Counted from the first letter of the stretch, positions 1 through 9,790 are shown. The stretch: 64,000 bases of DNA from Phytopseudomonas daroniae (GCF_004327285.1 NZ_QJUI01000010.1:124001-188000), one strand, 5' to 3'. The notes: generated from the letters alone by a model not told the origin. A program made the numbers and translations.

Positions 1-909
1 ACCGAGCTGGCCGACAGCGCGACCGTCGAACAGGCCGCGGAACTCATCTGGCAGTCACCGGGCGCCTTCTCGAAAGCACTCCCCACGATGCCCGCCAGCA
101 CGCAGGCGTTGCTCGAGCTGTACCGGCACATGAGCGTGTCGGAAAAGGCCATCGCGCTTTTTCCGCTGGTCGAACACGAAAACCCGCGCGCCTTCGACCT
201 CTCCCCTGATGCCTATGCCCGCACGGGTGCCGACGTGGTGCGCATCCTGGCGTCGCTCATTACCGGCCAGGGCGTTCCCAGTACACAACCATTGCACGAG
301 TTCCTCAGCGCAGGGCTGGGAGTGGATCCGGCGTACCGGGATCTGCTCCGGCGCCTGCTGGTGCTGTTCATCGACCACGAATTCGACCACTGCACCTACA
401 GCGTCCGTGCTGCAGCGCGAACGGGAGTGACCCCCTACTATGCGGCGATCGCAGGGCTTACCACCTATCAGGGCAGGCGAACCGCCTACAGCAGGCATCA
501 GGCAGCCAACCGGCTGCTGACCGAGATATGCACCGCCAGGAACCCCACCCCGACGATACTGCAGTACTTCAGCCAGAGCGGTGAGATCCCGGGATTCAAC
601 CACTCCACCCACAAGATGGTGGATCCGCGCGTGGGCAACCTCATGAGCGCACTGGTGGAAGTGTTCGGCGCCGACCCGGAGTTCCAGAACCTGCAGAAAG
701 CCGCAGAGGTGGTCGACGAGCTGGTGGGCAAACCGCCGGAGTTCGTTCTGCTTGCCAGCTTCGTGGGAAGAAAATGCAACCTCGTCGGCGAGGAACTGGC
801 ATTGGCCGGCATAGCCCGCGCAATCGGCTGGATCGCCCATGCCAGTGAACAGTGCCAGTTGCCGGTAGCCCGTCAGCGAGCCAACTACACCGGCAAACTA
901 CCGGGCTGA
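1..909 (+). CDS. Citrate synthase-like protein, 5' end outside the window
   Basis: The frame is open from the first base, so about 302 C-terminal residues are visible and the true start lies upstream. The beginning resembles the citrate synthase segment that follows the RGY/DIRG region (ELADSATVEQAAELIW), and DHEFDHCTYSVRAAARTG resembles the DHxxNASTFxARVxxST helix with its catalytic histidine. The usual GPLHGGAN segment with the second active-site histidine is replaced by a stretch around GRRTAYSRHQAAN, so the protein is a divergent family member and may not make citrate. The family condenses acetyl-CoA or propionyl-CoA with oxaloacetate. An internal ATG at 88 is not needed. Identification is by motif resemblance only. 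Confidence 0.6.
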   Translation, partial: TELADSATVEQAAELIWQSPGAFSKALPTMPASTQALLELYRHMSVSEKAIALFPLVEHENPRAFDLSPDAYARTGADVVRILASLITGQGVPSTQPLHEFLSAGLGVDPAYRDLLRRLLVLFIDHEFDHCTYSVRAAARTGVTPYYAAIAGLTTYQGRRTAYSRHQAANRLLTEICTARNPTPTILQYFSQSGEIPGFNHSTHKMVDPRVGNLMSALVEVFGADPEFQNLQKAAEVVDELVGKPPEFVLLASFVGRKCNLVGEELALAGIARAIGWIAHASEQCQLPVARQRANYTGKLPG

Positions 910-1261
910 ACGACGCGCACGCCCGTTCGCCAGGATCCTTCAGCCAATCGAATAGCGCCAGCAGAGCGCCTGAGCGGCCCCGGCCAGGCACTCTGCTGGC
1001 CGGCGTTACCGCCACAGCCGCGCGCGCATCACTGCCGCCAGCGCTCATATTGACGATCTGCGTACAGATTTACGACTCGTCAACCAGTGGCATACATTCT
1101 CGCCAGCTCACGGGCCAGCCCGGCGCAAGACGCCCCGCCATTCTCCTGATCAGCATCAACGAGACTGCGCTGTTTCGTCGTCGCTCCCGCAGGGAGCGAG
1201 CAGCTGAGAGCTGGGATGAACGGCTCTGCCATAGGCCCATTTCTGGCGAGGCGAACGCTCG
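910..1261. other. Non-coding gap with a GC-rich hairpin
   Basis: No convincing gene. A perfect stem CCGGCCAG/CTGGCCGG with an 8-base loop lies at 980-1003, about 70 bases after the citrate synthase-like stop. It lacks a T-run, so it is at best a weak terminator. The remainder presumably holds the promoter of the downstream lipase, but no clear -35/-10 pair was found. Confidence 0.4.
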
Positions 1262-2536
1262 ATGTCGATAGTTGGAACCGTGCCACCGGTACTCCTGCAG
1301 ATCTGCCTGGCTGCATGTGTCGCTCTTTCACCGAGGGTACTGCCAGCCAGCGAACTGCCAACAGGGCCTCTGGTCGGCGATATGAACCTCGCCCCTTTCT
1401 ATCGCTGGCACGATGAAATGCCAGCGATGCCCGGCTCACTGCTGCGGAGCGAAACCCTGCCGGTGCAGAAGCAGATGCCCGCAGCCGCGCAGGCCGTTCG
1501 CATGCTCTACAGCTCCATGGATCAGCGCTGGAACTCCGGCCCTATTGCCGTCAGCGGCACGCTGTTTGTGCCAGCCGCCGACTCGCCCCCCGAGGGCTGG
1601 CCACTGTTGGCCTGGGCACACGGCACACTTGGCATCGCCGACGTCTGCGCTCCCTCCTGGACGGGACTCAAGGATCGCGACGCGGCCTACATCAATCGCT
1701 GGTTGGAGCATGGCTTCGCGGTAGTCGTCAGTGATTACCAGGGCCTGGGTGGCCCGGGGCCTCATCCCTATTCGGTCTGGCAGGCAGAAGGCACCTCCGT
1801 GCTGGACGCGATTCGTGCAGCCCAGGCGCTCAGGCCGGGCCTGCTGGCGAACCGCGTCATCCTCGCCGGGCAATCCCAGGGCGGCGGCGCGGCGCTGGGC
1901 GCGGCGATACTTTCCGCGGCCTATGCGCCCGAGCTCGATATCCGCGCGGCGGTCGTCACGGCGCCCAACAGCACCTTTCCCGATGGGCCAGTGGCGGTTC
2001 CAGTTCGCGACTCCATCACCATGTTCCTGTCGTTCGCCACGGGCGGCCTGCGCGCGGACGCCCCGCTCCTGGACGACATACTGTCGGCCAAGGGCCGCGA
2101 GCTGCTCAAGGTCGCCCGGCAGGGCTGCACCGGTGAAATCGCCCTCAAGGCCCGAGAGCTGAAGGTCGACTCGTTCATGGATCTGCTGGCCATCTCCCGC
2201 GATGCGCTCGCCGCCCTGCGCATGCCGACGACCGATATGCCCCTGGCGCCAGTCTCGATGCCTCTGATGATCGCCACCGGCCAGGCCGACCAGACGATCA
2301 CGCCGATCAGGCAGTACGCCGTCGCCGCTGCCTTGTGCGCCGCTGGCAACCAGGTCACCTGGCTCAACTATGCGGGGCAGGGCCACGACGGCGTGCTGCA
2401 TGGTTCGTTGCAGGACGCTTTCGCCTTCGTACAGGCCCACCTCGATGGCCAGGGGGCTGCCTCGAACTGCTCCACTCTTCAGCCGCCCGGCCAGCCGGGA
2501 GCGAAGAACCGAACCGCTGCTTTCAACGATGACTGA
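1262..2536 (+). CDS. Secreted alpha/beta hydrolase, secretory lipase (LIP) type
   Basis: A 424-residue protein. Residues 1-30 form a hydrophobic signal peptide, so export to the periplasm or medium is expected. The nucleophile elbow GQSQGG places the catalytic serine at about residue 205. An aspartate in GQADQT (about 343) and a histidine in GQGHDG (about 375) complete a plausible triad in the right order. WAHGT near residue 118 fits an oxyanion-hole strand. Length and motifs match the PF03583 secretory lipase family, which hydrolyses esters or triglycerides; the real substrate is unknown. The ATG at 1262 has GAGGCG upstream. The following membrane-protein gene starts 12 bases after the stop, so the two may be co-transcribed. 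Confidence 0.75.
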   Translation: MSIVGTVPPVLLQICLAACVALSPRVLPASELPTGPLVGDMNLAPFYRWHDEMPAMPGSLLRSETLPVQKQMPAAAQAVRMLYSSMDQRWNSGPIAVSGTLFVPAADSPPEGWPLLAWAHGTLGIADVCAPSWTGLKDRDAAYINRWLEHGFAVVVSDYQGLGGPGPHPYSVWQAEGTSVLDAIRAAQALRPGLLANRVILAGQSQGGGAALGAAILSAAYAPELDIRAAVVTAPNSTFPDGPVAVPVRDSITMFLSFATGGLRADAPLLDDILSAKGRELLKVARQGCTGEIALKARELKVDSFMDLLAISRDALAALRMPTTDMPLAPVSMPLMIATGQADQTITPIRQYAVAAALCAAGNQVTWLNYAGQGHDGVLHGSLQDAFAFVQAHLDGQGAASNCSTLQPPGQPGAKNRTAAFNDD

Positions 2537-2548
2537 CGAGGAGCGCCC

Positions 2549-3643
2549 TTGGGCTCAATCATGACAACACGAGGCACCGCCAGGCTCACCGGATGGCTGA
2601 TACTGATTCTTTTGTCGGCCGGCTCCGCTGCCTTGCTGCATCGGCAGCACGTACCGGCGGCCTTCATGCTCGGCCCCATGCTTGCCGCAGTGGCCATGGC
2701 CCTGAGCGGGGCCGGCCTGCGCCTGCACAGGAATTTCTCGCTCGGCGCCCAGAGCGTTCTGGGCTGCTTGATCGCCGCCTTCGTCACCCCGAGCCTGCTC
2801 GCCGTATACCTCGAACACTGGTTCGAGCTGACCGCGATCAACCTCGCGACCATGACGGTCATCGTGCTGGTGAGCGTGGTCATCGCACGATACCGCTGGC
2901 TGCCCGACACCACCGCCATCTGGGGGCTGTTCCCGGGTGCCGCCTCCGCCATGGTGCTGCTGGCCGACACACACCATTCAGACCCACGGGTGGTGGCGAT
3001 GATGCAGTACACGCGCATCGTGCTGGTTTCCGTGGCGTCCATCTCCATGGCCGCCTTGCTTGGCGATACCGGCAAAGCCGCCGAAGCGGCAAGCGGCCCG
3101 CTGCGGCTCGCCTGGAATCTGCCCACCGACTACCACCCCACCCTCGCCGCACTCGGCCTGGCGCTCTGTGGCTACTGCGCAAGCAAGCTGACCCGCATCG
3201 GCGCCCTGGCGCTACTGCTGCCAGCGTTCGCCGGCACCGCCCTGCAGGCCGCGGGCATCGTGGTGATCGATGTCCCGGCCTATCTCTTCATCCCGGCCTT
3301 CGCCATGACGGGCTGGTACGTGGGCCTGACCTTCACTCGCAACGCACTCAGGCATTGCCTGGGCCTGTTGCCGATCATGCTGGCTGCGATTGCCGTGATC
3401 ATTCTCGTCTGCGGCCTGTTCTCCCTCGTACTGGCCAGGCTGATCCCAGGCATCGACCTGCTCACCGCCTACCTGGCACTGAGCCCAGGGGGTATCGAAA
3501 CCATCGTCATCATCGCCAGAGACGCCAGCGTATTTCTACCGCTGATCCTGGCCTCACAGTTCCTGCGCCTGCTCATGGTGCTATCCCTCGGGCCCTTTGT
3601 TGCCAGAACAGTGGCTGGCTGGCAACAAAGGCGCCAGCCGTAA
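2549..3643 (+). CDS. AbrB-family integral membrane protein
   Basis: A 364-residue, very hydrophobic protein with about ten predicted membrane segments, built as two similar halves as in the AbrB duplication family (COG3180; annotated variously as ammonia monooxygenase or membrane regulator). LGPMLAAVAMAL in the first half and the SPGGIETIVIIA segment near the C-terminus fit this family, where the latter is a conserved signature. Substrate and function are not established. The start is uncertain: TTG at 2549 has GAGGAG five bases upstream, while ATG at 2561 would have poor spacing. It lies 12 bases after the lipase gene. Confidence 0.7.
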   Translation: MGSIMTTRGTARLTGWLILILLSAGSAALLHRQHVPAAFMLGPMLAAVAMALSGAGLRLHRNFSLGAQSVLGCLIAAFVTPSLLAVYLEHWFELTAINLATMTVIVLVSVVIARYRWLPDTTAIWGLFPGAASAMVLLADTHHSDPRVVAMMQYTRIVLVSVASISMAALLGDTGKAAEAASGPLRLAWNLPTDYHPTLAALGLALCGYCASKLTRIGALALLLPAFAGTALQAAGIVVIDVPAYLFIPAFAMTGWYVGLTFTRNALRHCLGLLPIMLAAIAVIILVCGLFSLVLARLIPGIDLLTAYLALSPGGIETIVIIARDASVFLPLILASQFLRLLMVLSLGPFVARTVAGWQQRRQP

Positions 3644-3649
3644 GGGTGC

Positions 3650-3680
3650 TGAGGTGACGCGCAACGTGCGTGTTACCTCA
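3650..3680 (+). terminator. Hairpin after the AbrB-family gene
   Basis: An inverted repeat TGAGGTGACGCGCA / TGCGTGTTACCTCA with a three-base loop begins seven bases after the stop codon. There is no strong T-run, so termination is likely but not certain. Confidence 0.5.
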
Positions 3681-3943
3681 CCTTCCGTACTCATGCAGGT
3701 GCTTGGCCTGGCGACCGCCGGACACTCCCTACAGCGCTGAAGTACGCCGCTATGGCGGACTACGATGACAACGCTGATGAGCTTTGCGGATCCACCAACG
3801 TACGGCTGGATCAGACGCTAAGGCAAATTCCAATACCCAGGAGCAAAAACGCGGATCGCCCGGCAAGGTAACCGCCCGCTCGTCTTCATAGACTCTCGCC
3901 ATAGCCGTAGCCGTCGCGCTAACAACAAGAACGCGAGAGTCGA
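3681..3943 (+). other. Leader region of the furoate cluster
   Basis: A non-coding stretch before the molybdenum hydroxylase operon. It holds a small CCGC-tat-GGCGG palindrome near 3745 and GAGAG just before the ATG at 3944. The AraC-type activator encoded at 14674 would be expected to bind here, but I cannot define a site. Confidence 0.35.
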
Positions 3944-6916
3944 ATGAATGCCTACCAGCCGGACATGAAGGCCAAGCTTGGCACCCGCCAGCAACGTGTC
4001 GAGGACGCTGCGCTACTGCAGGGTCTCGGACGCTATGCGGATGACGTGGCAGTGCCGCCGGGTACGCTACACGCTGCCATCGTCCGCTCACCTCATGCCC
4101 ATGCACGCCTGGTATCGATCGATACCGACGCTGCCATCGCACTACCCGGCGTACGTGGTGTGCTCACGGGTGAAGACGTCAAACGCTGGGCCAATCCGTT
4201 TCCCGTCGGCGTCCGCGCGCCGATGGAGCACTGGTGCCTGGCAGTGGAAAAGGTGCGCTACGTCGGCGAGCCCGTCTGCGTCGTGATCGCCGAGGATCGC
4301 TACCTCGCCGAAGACGCGCTCGATGCCGTGAAGGTGGAGTACGAGCCGCTACTCCCCGTCATCGATCCGGAAGCCGCCGCGACGGAAGACGCGCCAGTCC
4401 TTCACGAAGCCGTTGGCGCCAATGTGGTCAACGAGCGGCGCTTTCGCTATGGGGATCCCGAATCCGCCTTTGCCAATGCCGCGCACCAGGTTTCGATCAA
4501 GGTGCACTTCCCGCGAAACTCATGCACGCCCATCGAGTGCTACGTCGTGCTCGCTCAATACCAGCGGGCTACCGGCACCTACGACATTCTTTCCAATTTC
4601 CAGGGCCCCTTCGCGCTGCACTCGGTGATGGCGCGTGGGCTTAACGTCCCAGGCAACAGGCTCCGTTTGCGCACGCCGCCGGATTCCGGCGGCAGCTTCG
4701 GCATCAAGCAAGGCGTGTTCCCCTATGTCGTCCTGATGGGGCTCGCTGCGCGCAAGGTCGGCGCTCCGGTGAAATGGGTGGAGGATCGGCTGGAACACCT
4801 GCAGGCGTCATCCAGTGCCACCAACCGGGTCTGCGAGATCGAGGCCGCGGTTGACGGCGACGGACGTGTCCAGGCTCTTCGCTACGACCAGATCGATGAC
4901 TGCGGCGCGTACCTCCGGGCACCGGAGCCCGCCACCTTCTATCGCATGCATGGCAACCTGACCGGCGCCTACGCCATCGACCACCTGGCCGTTCGCAACC
5001 GGGTGGTGCTGACCAACAAGATGCCGACCGGCCTTAACCGGGGCTTTGGTGGCGGACAGGTGTATTTCGCGCTGGAACGACTGATGCAGCGTATCGCGGT
5101 CGAGCTTGATCTCGACCCGCTGGAGGTCATACGCCGCAACCTGGTTCCCAGTGGAAGCTTTCCCTATCGGGCGGCGGCCGGCGCCTTGCTGGACTCCGGC
5201 GACTACCCCGCAGCCGTAGACCTGGCCGTGCGCGAGGGGCAGTTGCAGGAGTTGCTGAAGCGCCGCGAAGAAGCCCGCGCCGCAGGCCGCCTCTATGGCA
5301 TCGGCTACACCGCTGCCGTCGAGCCTTCGATCTCCAACATGGGCTATATCACCACAGCCATGACGCCCGAGGAACGCCGCAAGGCAGGGCCGAAGAACGG
5401 CGCCGTGAGTAGCGCGACGGTCTCCGTCGGGCCGCTCGGCGATGTCAGTGTGCATATTTCCTCCACGCCACAGGGACAGGGGCACCAGACGGTCGTCGCG
5501 CAAGTCGTCGCCGATGTACTTGGCGTCGCGTTGGAACAGGTCAGCGTCAACGTCGAACTGGATACCGGCAAGGACGCCTGGTCGATCGCGTCCGGCAACT
5601 ATTCCAGTCGGTTCGCCGGCGCGGTGGCCGGTACCGTGCACAACGCGGCTGTCCGTATCCGCGAACGCATGGCCGGCATCGCCGCCGCCATGTGGAAGGT
5701 GGAGCCGGAACAGATTCGTTTTGCCGGTGGCAAGGTCTTCGTCGACAACGGCCCCAGCCAACCCTTCCATCGAATCGCGGGCGCCACCCACTGGTCGCCG
5801 GGCCTGTTACCGGCAAGCGAGCCCGGCGCCTTGCGGGAAACCGCCTTCTGGTCGCCACCGGAACTGACCGCTCCCGACGATGACGACCGCATAAACAGCT
5901 CGCTGTGCTACGGCTTCATCTTCGATATCTGCGCCGTGGATATCGACCGGGTGACCGGTGAGGTACACATCGACCGCTATGTAACCTGCCACGACGCCGG
6001 GCGCATCCTCAATCCGATGCTGGTCGACGGACAGATTCGCGGGGCGTTCACCCAGGGGCTCGGCGTAGCGCTGATGGAAGAGTTCGCCTACGGCGAGGAC
6101 GGCAGCTTCCTCTCCGGCACCCTGGCCGACTACCTCATCCCGACCGCGCCGGAAGCCGTCGAGCCACTGATCCTGCACATGGAGACGCCATCGCCGTTCA
6201 CGCCGCTTGGCGCGAAGGGAGTCGGCGAAGGTAACAATATGAGCACCCCGGTATGCATCGCCAACGCGGTTGCGGATGCGCTCGGTGTTGGTGACATTCG
6301 CCTGCCGCTCACGCCAGCCAAAGTGCGCGCGATGATCGGCCTGGAGGAGCCACCCGCGCCCGAAGGTCTCGAACAGGCGAATCCGCCCCGTGCCGCGGGT
6401 AGCCCGTCGCTACAGGCCCGCGACAGCGTCGAGATTCCCGCCGCACCGCAGCAGGTATATGACGCAATCCTCGACCCGCAGACGCTGAAGGCGATTATTC
6501 CCGGCTGCCATGCCCTGGAACTGGAAGGCGAGAACCGCTACCGCGCGGACGTGAGCGTTGGGGTCGGGATGATCAAGGCGCGCTTCGCCGCCCGGGTGGT
6601 GCTTGACGACCTCGACCCACCGCACGCCCTACGCCTGTCTGGCAGCGGCAACAGTCCGATGGGCTCGGCCAGCGGCAATGCCCTGATCACCCTGGTCGCG
6701 CTGGACAACGGCCACACACGGCTCGAGTACGCCTACGAAGCCGCGGTCAGCGGCAAGGTTGCCGCGGTAGGCGGACGCATGCTGCAGAGCGCCTCGCGCG
6801 CGATCATCGGGCAGATTTTCGCCCGCCTCGCCCAACGTTTGACCGGCAAGCCAGTGGGCGGCAATGGGTTCTGGCAGCGCCTGCTCTCACTGATCGGCAA
6901 GGGGGGCGCTCGATGA
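3944..6916 (+). CDS. hmfA: 2-furoyl-CoA dehydrogenase-like molybdopterin subunit with a C-terminal SRPBCC domain
   Basis: A 990-residue xanthine dehydrogenase-family large subunit. N-terminal QRVEDAALLQGLGRYADD, central PPDSGGSFGIK and C-terminal GAKGVGEGNN (with the expected catalytic glutamate) are typical Mo-hydroxylase signatures. From about residue 824 to the end the protein carries an SRPBCC/CoxG-like domain, normally a separate maturation factor, so this is a fusion. The next genes encode the FAD and [2Fe-2S] subunits, a CoA ligase and a hydratase-fold protein, the order of hmfABCDE. In that pathway the complex hydroxylates 2-furoyl-CoA at C5. Assignment to furoyl-CoA rather than another aromatic acyl-CoA is inferred from order. 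The stop overlaps the next start by 4 bases. Confidence 0.75.
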   Translation: MNAYQPDMKAKLGTRQQRVEDAALLQGLGRYADDVAVPPGTLHAAIVRSPHAHARLVSIDTDAAIALPGVRGVLTGEDVKRWANPFPVGVRAPMEHWCLAVEKVRYVGEPVCVVIAEDRYLAEDALDAVKVEYEPLLPVIDPEAAATEDAPVLHEAVGANVVNERRFRYGDPESAFANAAHQVSIKVHFPRNSCTPIECYVVLAQYQRATGTYDILSNFQGPFALHSVMARGLNVPGNRLRLRTPPDSGGSFGIKQGVFPYVVLMGLAARKVGAPVKWVEDRLEHLQASSSATNRVCEIEAAVDGDGRVQALRYDQIDDCGAYLRAPEPATFYRMHGNLTGAYAIDHLAVRNRVVLTNKMPTGLNRGFGGGQVYFALERLMQRIAVELDLDPLEVIRRNLVPSGSFPYRAAAGALLDSGDYPAAVDLAVREGQLQELLKRREEARAAGRLYGIGYTAAVEPSISNMGYITTAMTPEERRKAGPKNGAVSSATVSVGPLGDVSVHISSTPQGQGHQTVVAQVVADVLGVALEQVSVNVELDTGKDAWSIASGNYSSRFAGAVAGTVHNAAVRIRERMAGIAAAMWKVEPEQIRFAGGKVFVDNGPSQPFHRIAGATHWSPGLLPASEPGALRETAFWSPPELTAPDDDDRINSSLCYGFIFDICAVDIDRVTGEVHIDRYVTCHDAGRILNPMLVDGQIRGAFTQGLGVALMEEFAYGEDGSFLSGTLADYLIPTAPEAVEPLILHMETPSPFTPLGAKGVGEGNNMSTPVCIANAVADALGVGDIRLPLTPAKVRAMIGLEEPPAPEGLEQANPPRAAGSPSLQARDSVEIPAAPQQVYDAILDPQTLKAIIPGCHALELEGENRYRADVSVGVGMIKARFAARVVLDDLDPPHALRLSGSGNSPMGSASGNALITLVALDNGHTRLEYAYEAAVSGKVAAVGGRMLQSASRAIIGQIFARLAQRLTGKPVGGNGFWQRLLSLIGKGGAR

Positions 6917-7740
6917 AACCTTGCGCATTCGATTACCTGCGCGCGGACAGCTTGAGAGAGGTGCTGGAAGCCCTTCACGCTCACGGCGACAAGGCGCGCG
7001 TGCTGGCCGGCGGCCAATCGCTGATGGCCGTGCTCAACATGCGCCTGACGCAACCCGACGTGCTCATCGACATCAACGGAATACAAGCGCTGCAAGAGGT
7101 GAAATCGCACCGCGGCATGCTGGAAGTCGGTGCCGCCGTGCGCCAGGTGGAGCTACTGGATCGCCCGAGCCTTGCCGACGACGTGCCGCTACTGGCACAG
7201 GCGCTGCCCTGGGTCGGCCACTTCCAGACCCGCAATCGCGGCACCGTCTGCGGCTCGGTCGCCCACGCCGATCCCAGTGCGGAGATTCCGTTGTGCCTGG
7301 TCACGCTCGGCGGCGTGGTAGTGCTCGAATCGCTGAAGGGCAAGCGTCGTGAAGTGCCAGCCGTGGATTTTTTCCTGGGGGTGCTCAGCACGGATCGCCG
7401 TCCGGACGAACTGGTAACGGCTGTGCGCTTTCCCTTGCGCGAGGAAGGCGTCGACTACCGCTTTCGCGAAGTCGCGATGCGCCACGGCGATTTCGCAATG
7501 GTCGCGCTCGCCGCTTGCATTCATCGCGACCACGCCGTGCTCGGTGTCGGCGGAGTCTCCGATCGACCGGTGCGGCGCCAACTTCCCCTCGGCCAGGATT
7601 TGCCCGAAGCACTCAACGCCCTTGCCTGGTCACTGGGTGCGCAGGACGACGTCCATGCCACCGCCGCCTACCGCCGCCAGATGGTACGCGAACTGGGTCG
7701 ACAACTGATCGAAGGAGAACCACATGCTCGCGCGAGCTGA
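6913..7740 (+). CDS. hmfB: FAD-binding medium subunit of the molybdenum hydroxylase
   Basis: A 275-residue CoxM-type flavoprotein subunit. LAGGQSLMAVLNMRL near residue 31 and NRGTVCGSVAHADPSAE near residue 110 are the two FAD pyrophosphate-binding motifs of this family. It passes electrons from the [2Fe-2S] subunit to an acceptor. It overlaps hmfA by 4 bases and hmfC by 17 bases, so the three subunits are translationally coupled. The function in 2-furoyl-CoA oxidation follows from the whole cluster. Confidence 0.77.
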   Translation: MKPCAFDYLRADSLREVLEALHAHGDKARVLAGGQSLMAVLNMRLTQPDVLIDINGIQALQEVKSHRGMLEVGAAVRQVELLDRPSLADDVPLLAQALPWVGHFQTRNRGTVCGSVAHADPSAEIPLCLVTLGGVVVLESLKGKRREVPAVDFFLGVLSTDRRPDELVTAVRFPLREEGVDYRFREVAMRHGDFAMVALAACIHRDHAVLGVGGVSDRPVRRQLPLGQDLPEALNALAWSLGAQDDVHATAAYRRQMVRELGRQLIEGEPHARAS

Positions 7741-8242
7741 CCAGACCGTTCCGATCCGCCTGATGCTCAACGGCCACCCACGTGAGGCTGTCGCTCGGAC
7801 ACGCACGCAACTCTGCGACTTCCTGCGCCACGACCTCGGAGCGACCGGCGTTCATGTCGGCTGCGAACACGGCGTTTGTGGCGCCTGCACCGTGCTGGTG
7901 GACGGCGTAGCGAGCCGGTCGTGCCTGATGCTCGCGGTACAGGCGCAGGGCAAACGGATCGACACGGTCGAGTCCCTCGCCCGCGACGAGGTGATGAACG
8001 ATCTGCAGCAGGCCTTCAGCCGCCATCACGCCTTGCAATGCGGCTTCTGCACGGCCGGCATCCTGATGTCCTGCGTCGAATTCCTCGAGCGCGTAGCGCT
8101 GCCGGACGAAGGCCAGGTTCGCGACATGCTCTCGGGCCACCTGTGCCGATGCACCGGCTACACCGGCATCGTGCAGGCGATCCTCGAGGTAGCCCACCAA
8201 CGACAACAACAAATGGCCTCTTTGGAGAACGCTCATGTTTGA
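7724..8242 (+). CDS. hmfC: [2Fe-2S] small subunit of the molybdenum hydroxylase
   Basis: A 172-residue CoxS-type iron-sulfur protein. CEHGVCGACTVLVDG supplies a plant-ferredoxin-type cluster; CGFCTAGIL and CRCTGYTG supply the second cluster in the four-helix domain next to the molybdenum site. All expected cysteines are present. It shares overlaps with both neighbours (17 bases with hmfB, 8 bases with hmfD). The length is normal for the family. Confidence 0.8.
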   Translation: MLARADQTVPIRLMLNGHPREAVARTRTQLCDFLRHDLGATGVHVGCEHGVCGACTVLVDGVASRSCLMLAVQAQGKRIDTVESLARDEVMNDLQQAFSRHHALQCGFCTAGILMSCVEFLERVALPDEGQVRDMLSGHLCRCTGYTGIVQAILEVAHQRQQQMASLENAHV

Positions 8243-9764
8243 TCTGGGACGCAGTTTTCTCGCCGCCGTCGAACGGCGCCCGCACGCCCTGGCGATCAGT
8301 GACGGCGACGTCAGGAAGACCTACGAAGATTGGTTCGCGGATATTCAGCGCGCCGCACACGGGCTGGAAAAGCGCGGTCTGCAGAAAGGCGATCACCTTC
8401 TGGTGTGCATGCAGAACCGCTGGCAGATGGCAACGCTGCACTGGGCCTGCCAGTTCAGCGGAATCATCATGACCCCGCTGAACTGGCGGGCTACCGCGGA
8501 TGATATGGCCTGGTGCCTGGCGGATTCGGAAGCACGCGCCATTGCCCACGATGACGTCTCTCGGGAGGCCATCGAAGCATGCCGGATCAGCGGGCTATCC
8601 TGCATCACCACCGGAGCCCCCGTCGGCGACCAGGCGATCGCCTTCGACGAGCTGTGTGCCGAGGCACCGGCCAGCACCATCCTGCGTGCCGGTGCAGAAG
8701 AGTGGTCGCTGATGCTTTATACCTCCGGCACGACCAACCGGCCCAAGGGGGTTCCACGGCGCCACCGCGCCGAACGTGCCGCGGCAGTCGCGCATGTCGC
8801 GCAGAACCTCTATGGCCACGATGAATGCACCCTGGGCGTCATGCCGCTCTACCACACCATGGGTGTGCGCTCGTTGCTGTCGATGGCGCTGCTGGACGGC
8901 CACTTCGTCTGCATACCCAAGTTCGACGTCGAAGCCACGCTGGATGCCATCGAGCGGGAAAAGGTCACCGACCTCTATCTGGTGCCCACCCTCTATCACA
9001 TGCTCATCGAACACCCCGCGTTCAACCGCGAACGTGTCGCCAGTGTGCGCAAGATCGGCTTTGCCGGAGCACCGATGAGCGATGGCCTGCTGCAACGGGT
9101 GGAGGCCGCCTTCAAGCCGGAACTGTTCGTCAACCACTATGGCAGTTCGGAGATCTACACCTTCACCATCGACCAGCAGGCGACCCGCAAACCCGGTTCG
9201 TCCGGCCGCTGCGCCTTGAACCAGCGCATTCGCGTGGTACCCGTGGACGCGGACTCGCCCAGCCAACAGCTGCGCCCCCACGAGGAAGGCCAGATCATCG
9301 CCGACCTCTCCAGCGACGAAGCCTTCGAGGGTTACTGGAAGCGCCCGGAAGCCACCGAAAAGTCGCTGCGCAACGGCTGGTATTTCACCGGCGATACCGG
9401 GTTTTTCGACGAGGACGGCGACCTGTTCGTGACCGGACGGGTCGACGATCTGATCATCACCGGTGGCGAGAACGTCAGCCCGGCGGAGATTGAAAACGTC
9501 CTCTCCCTACACCCGGACGTAGAGGAAGTCGTGGTGGTCGGCCTGCCTGATGAGCAATGGGGCAAGTTGATCAGCGCCTTCATCAAGGCCCGTCGACCCA
9601 TCAGCGAAGCTGACCTGGACGCCCACTGCATCGCCTCAGGCCTCGCCCGCTTCAAGCGTCCTCGTCGCTACGAGTTCATCGAGCAGATACCCAAATCCCC
9701 TGTCGGCAAGGTGCTGCGCCGGGTACTGGTGGCCGACTACGGCACGCTGAAGGCCGCCAGCTGA
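8235..9764 (+). CDS. hmfD: Acyl-CoA synthetase, likely 2-furoyl-CoA synthetase
   Basis: A 509-residue AMP-forming ligase of the ANL superfamily. YTSGTTNRPKGV is the P-loop (A3), YGSSE is A5, GWYFTGD is A7, GRVDDLIITGGENVSPAEIE is A8, and the C-terminal lysine lies in PKSPVGKVLRR. The sequence resembles benzoate/4-chlorobenzoate-type ligases more than long-chain fatty acid ligases. Within this cluster it would activate 2-furoate to 2-furoyl-CoA before hydroxylation. The substrate is inferred from gene order. It overlaps hmfC by 8 bases. Confidence 0.75.
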   Translation: MFDLGRSFLAAVERRPHALAISDGDVRKTYEDWFADIQRAAHGLEKRGLQKGDHLLVCMQNRWQMATLHWACQFSGIIMTPLNWRATADDMAWCLADSEARAIAHDDVSREAIEACRISGLSCITTGAPVGDQAIAFDELCAEAPASTILRAGAEEWSLMLYTSGTTNRPKGVPRRHRAERAAAVAHVAQNLYGHDECTLGVMPLYHTMGVRSLLSMALLDGHFVCIPKFDVEATLDAIEREKVTDLYLVPTLYHMLIEHPAFNRERVASVRKIGFAGAPMSDGLLQRVEAAFKPELFVNHYGSSEIYTFTIDQQATRKPGSSGRCALNQRIRVVPVDADSPSQQLRPHEEGQIIADLSSDEAFEGYWKRPEATEKSLRNGWYFTGDTGFFDEDGDLFVTGRVDDLIITGGENVSPAEIENVLSLHPDVEEVVVVGLPDEQWGKLISAFIKARRPISEADLDAHCIASGLARFKRPRRYEFIEQIPKSPVGKVLRRVLVADYGTLKAAS

Positions 9765-9790
9765 ATTTCCTATCCCAGAAGGATCCGACC

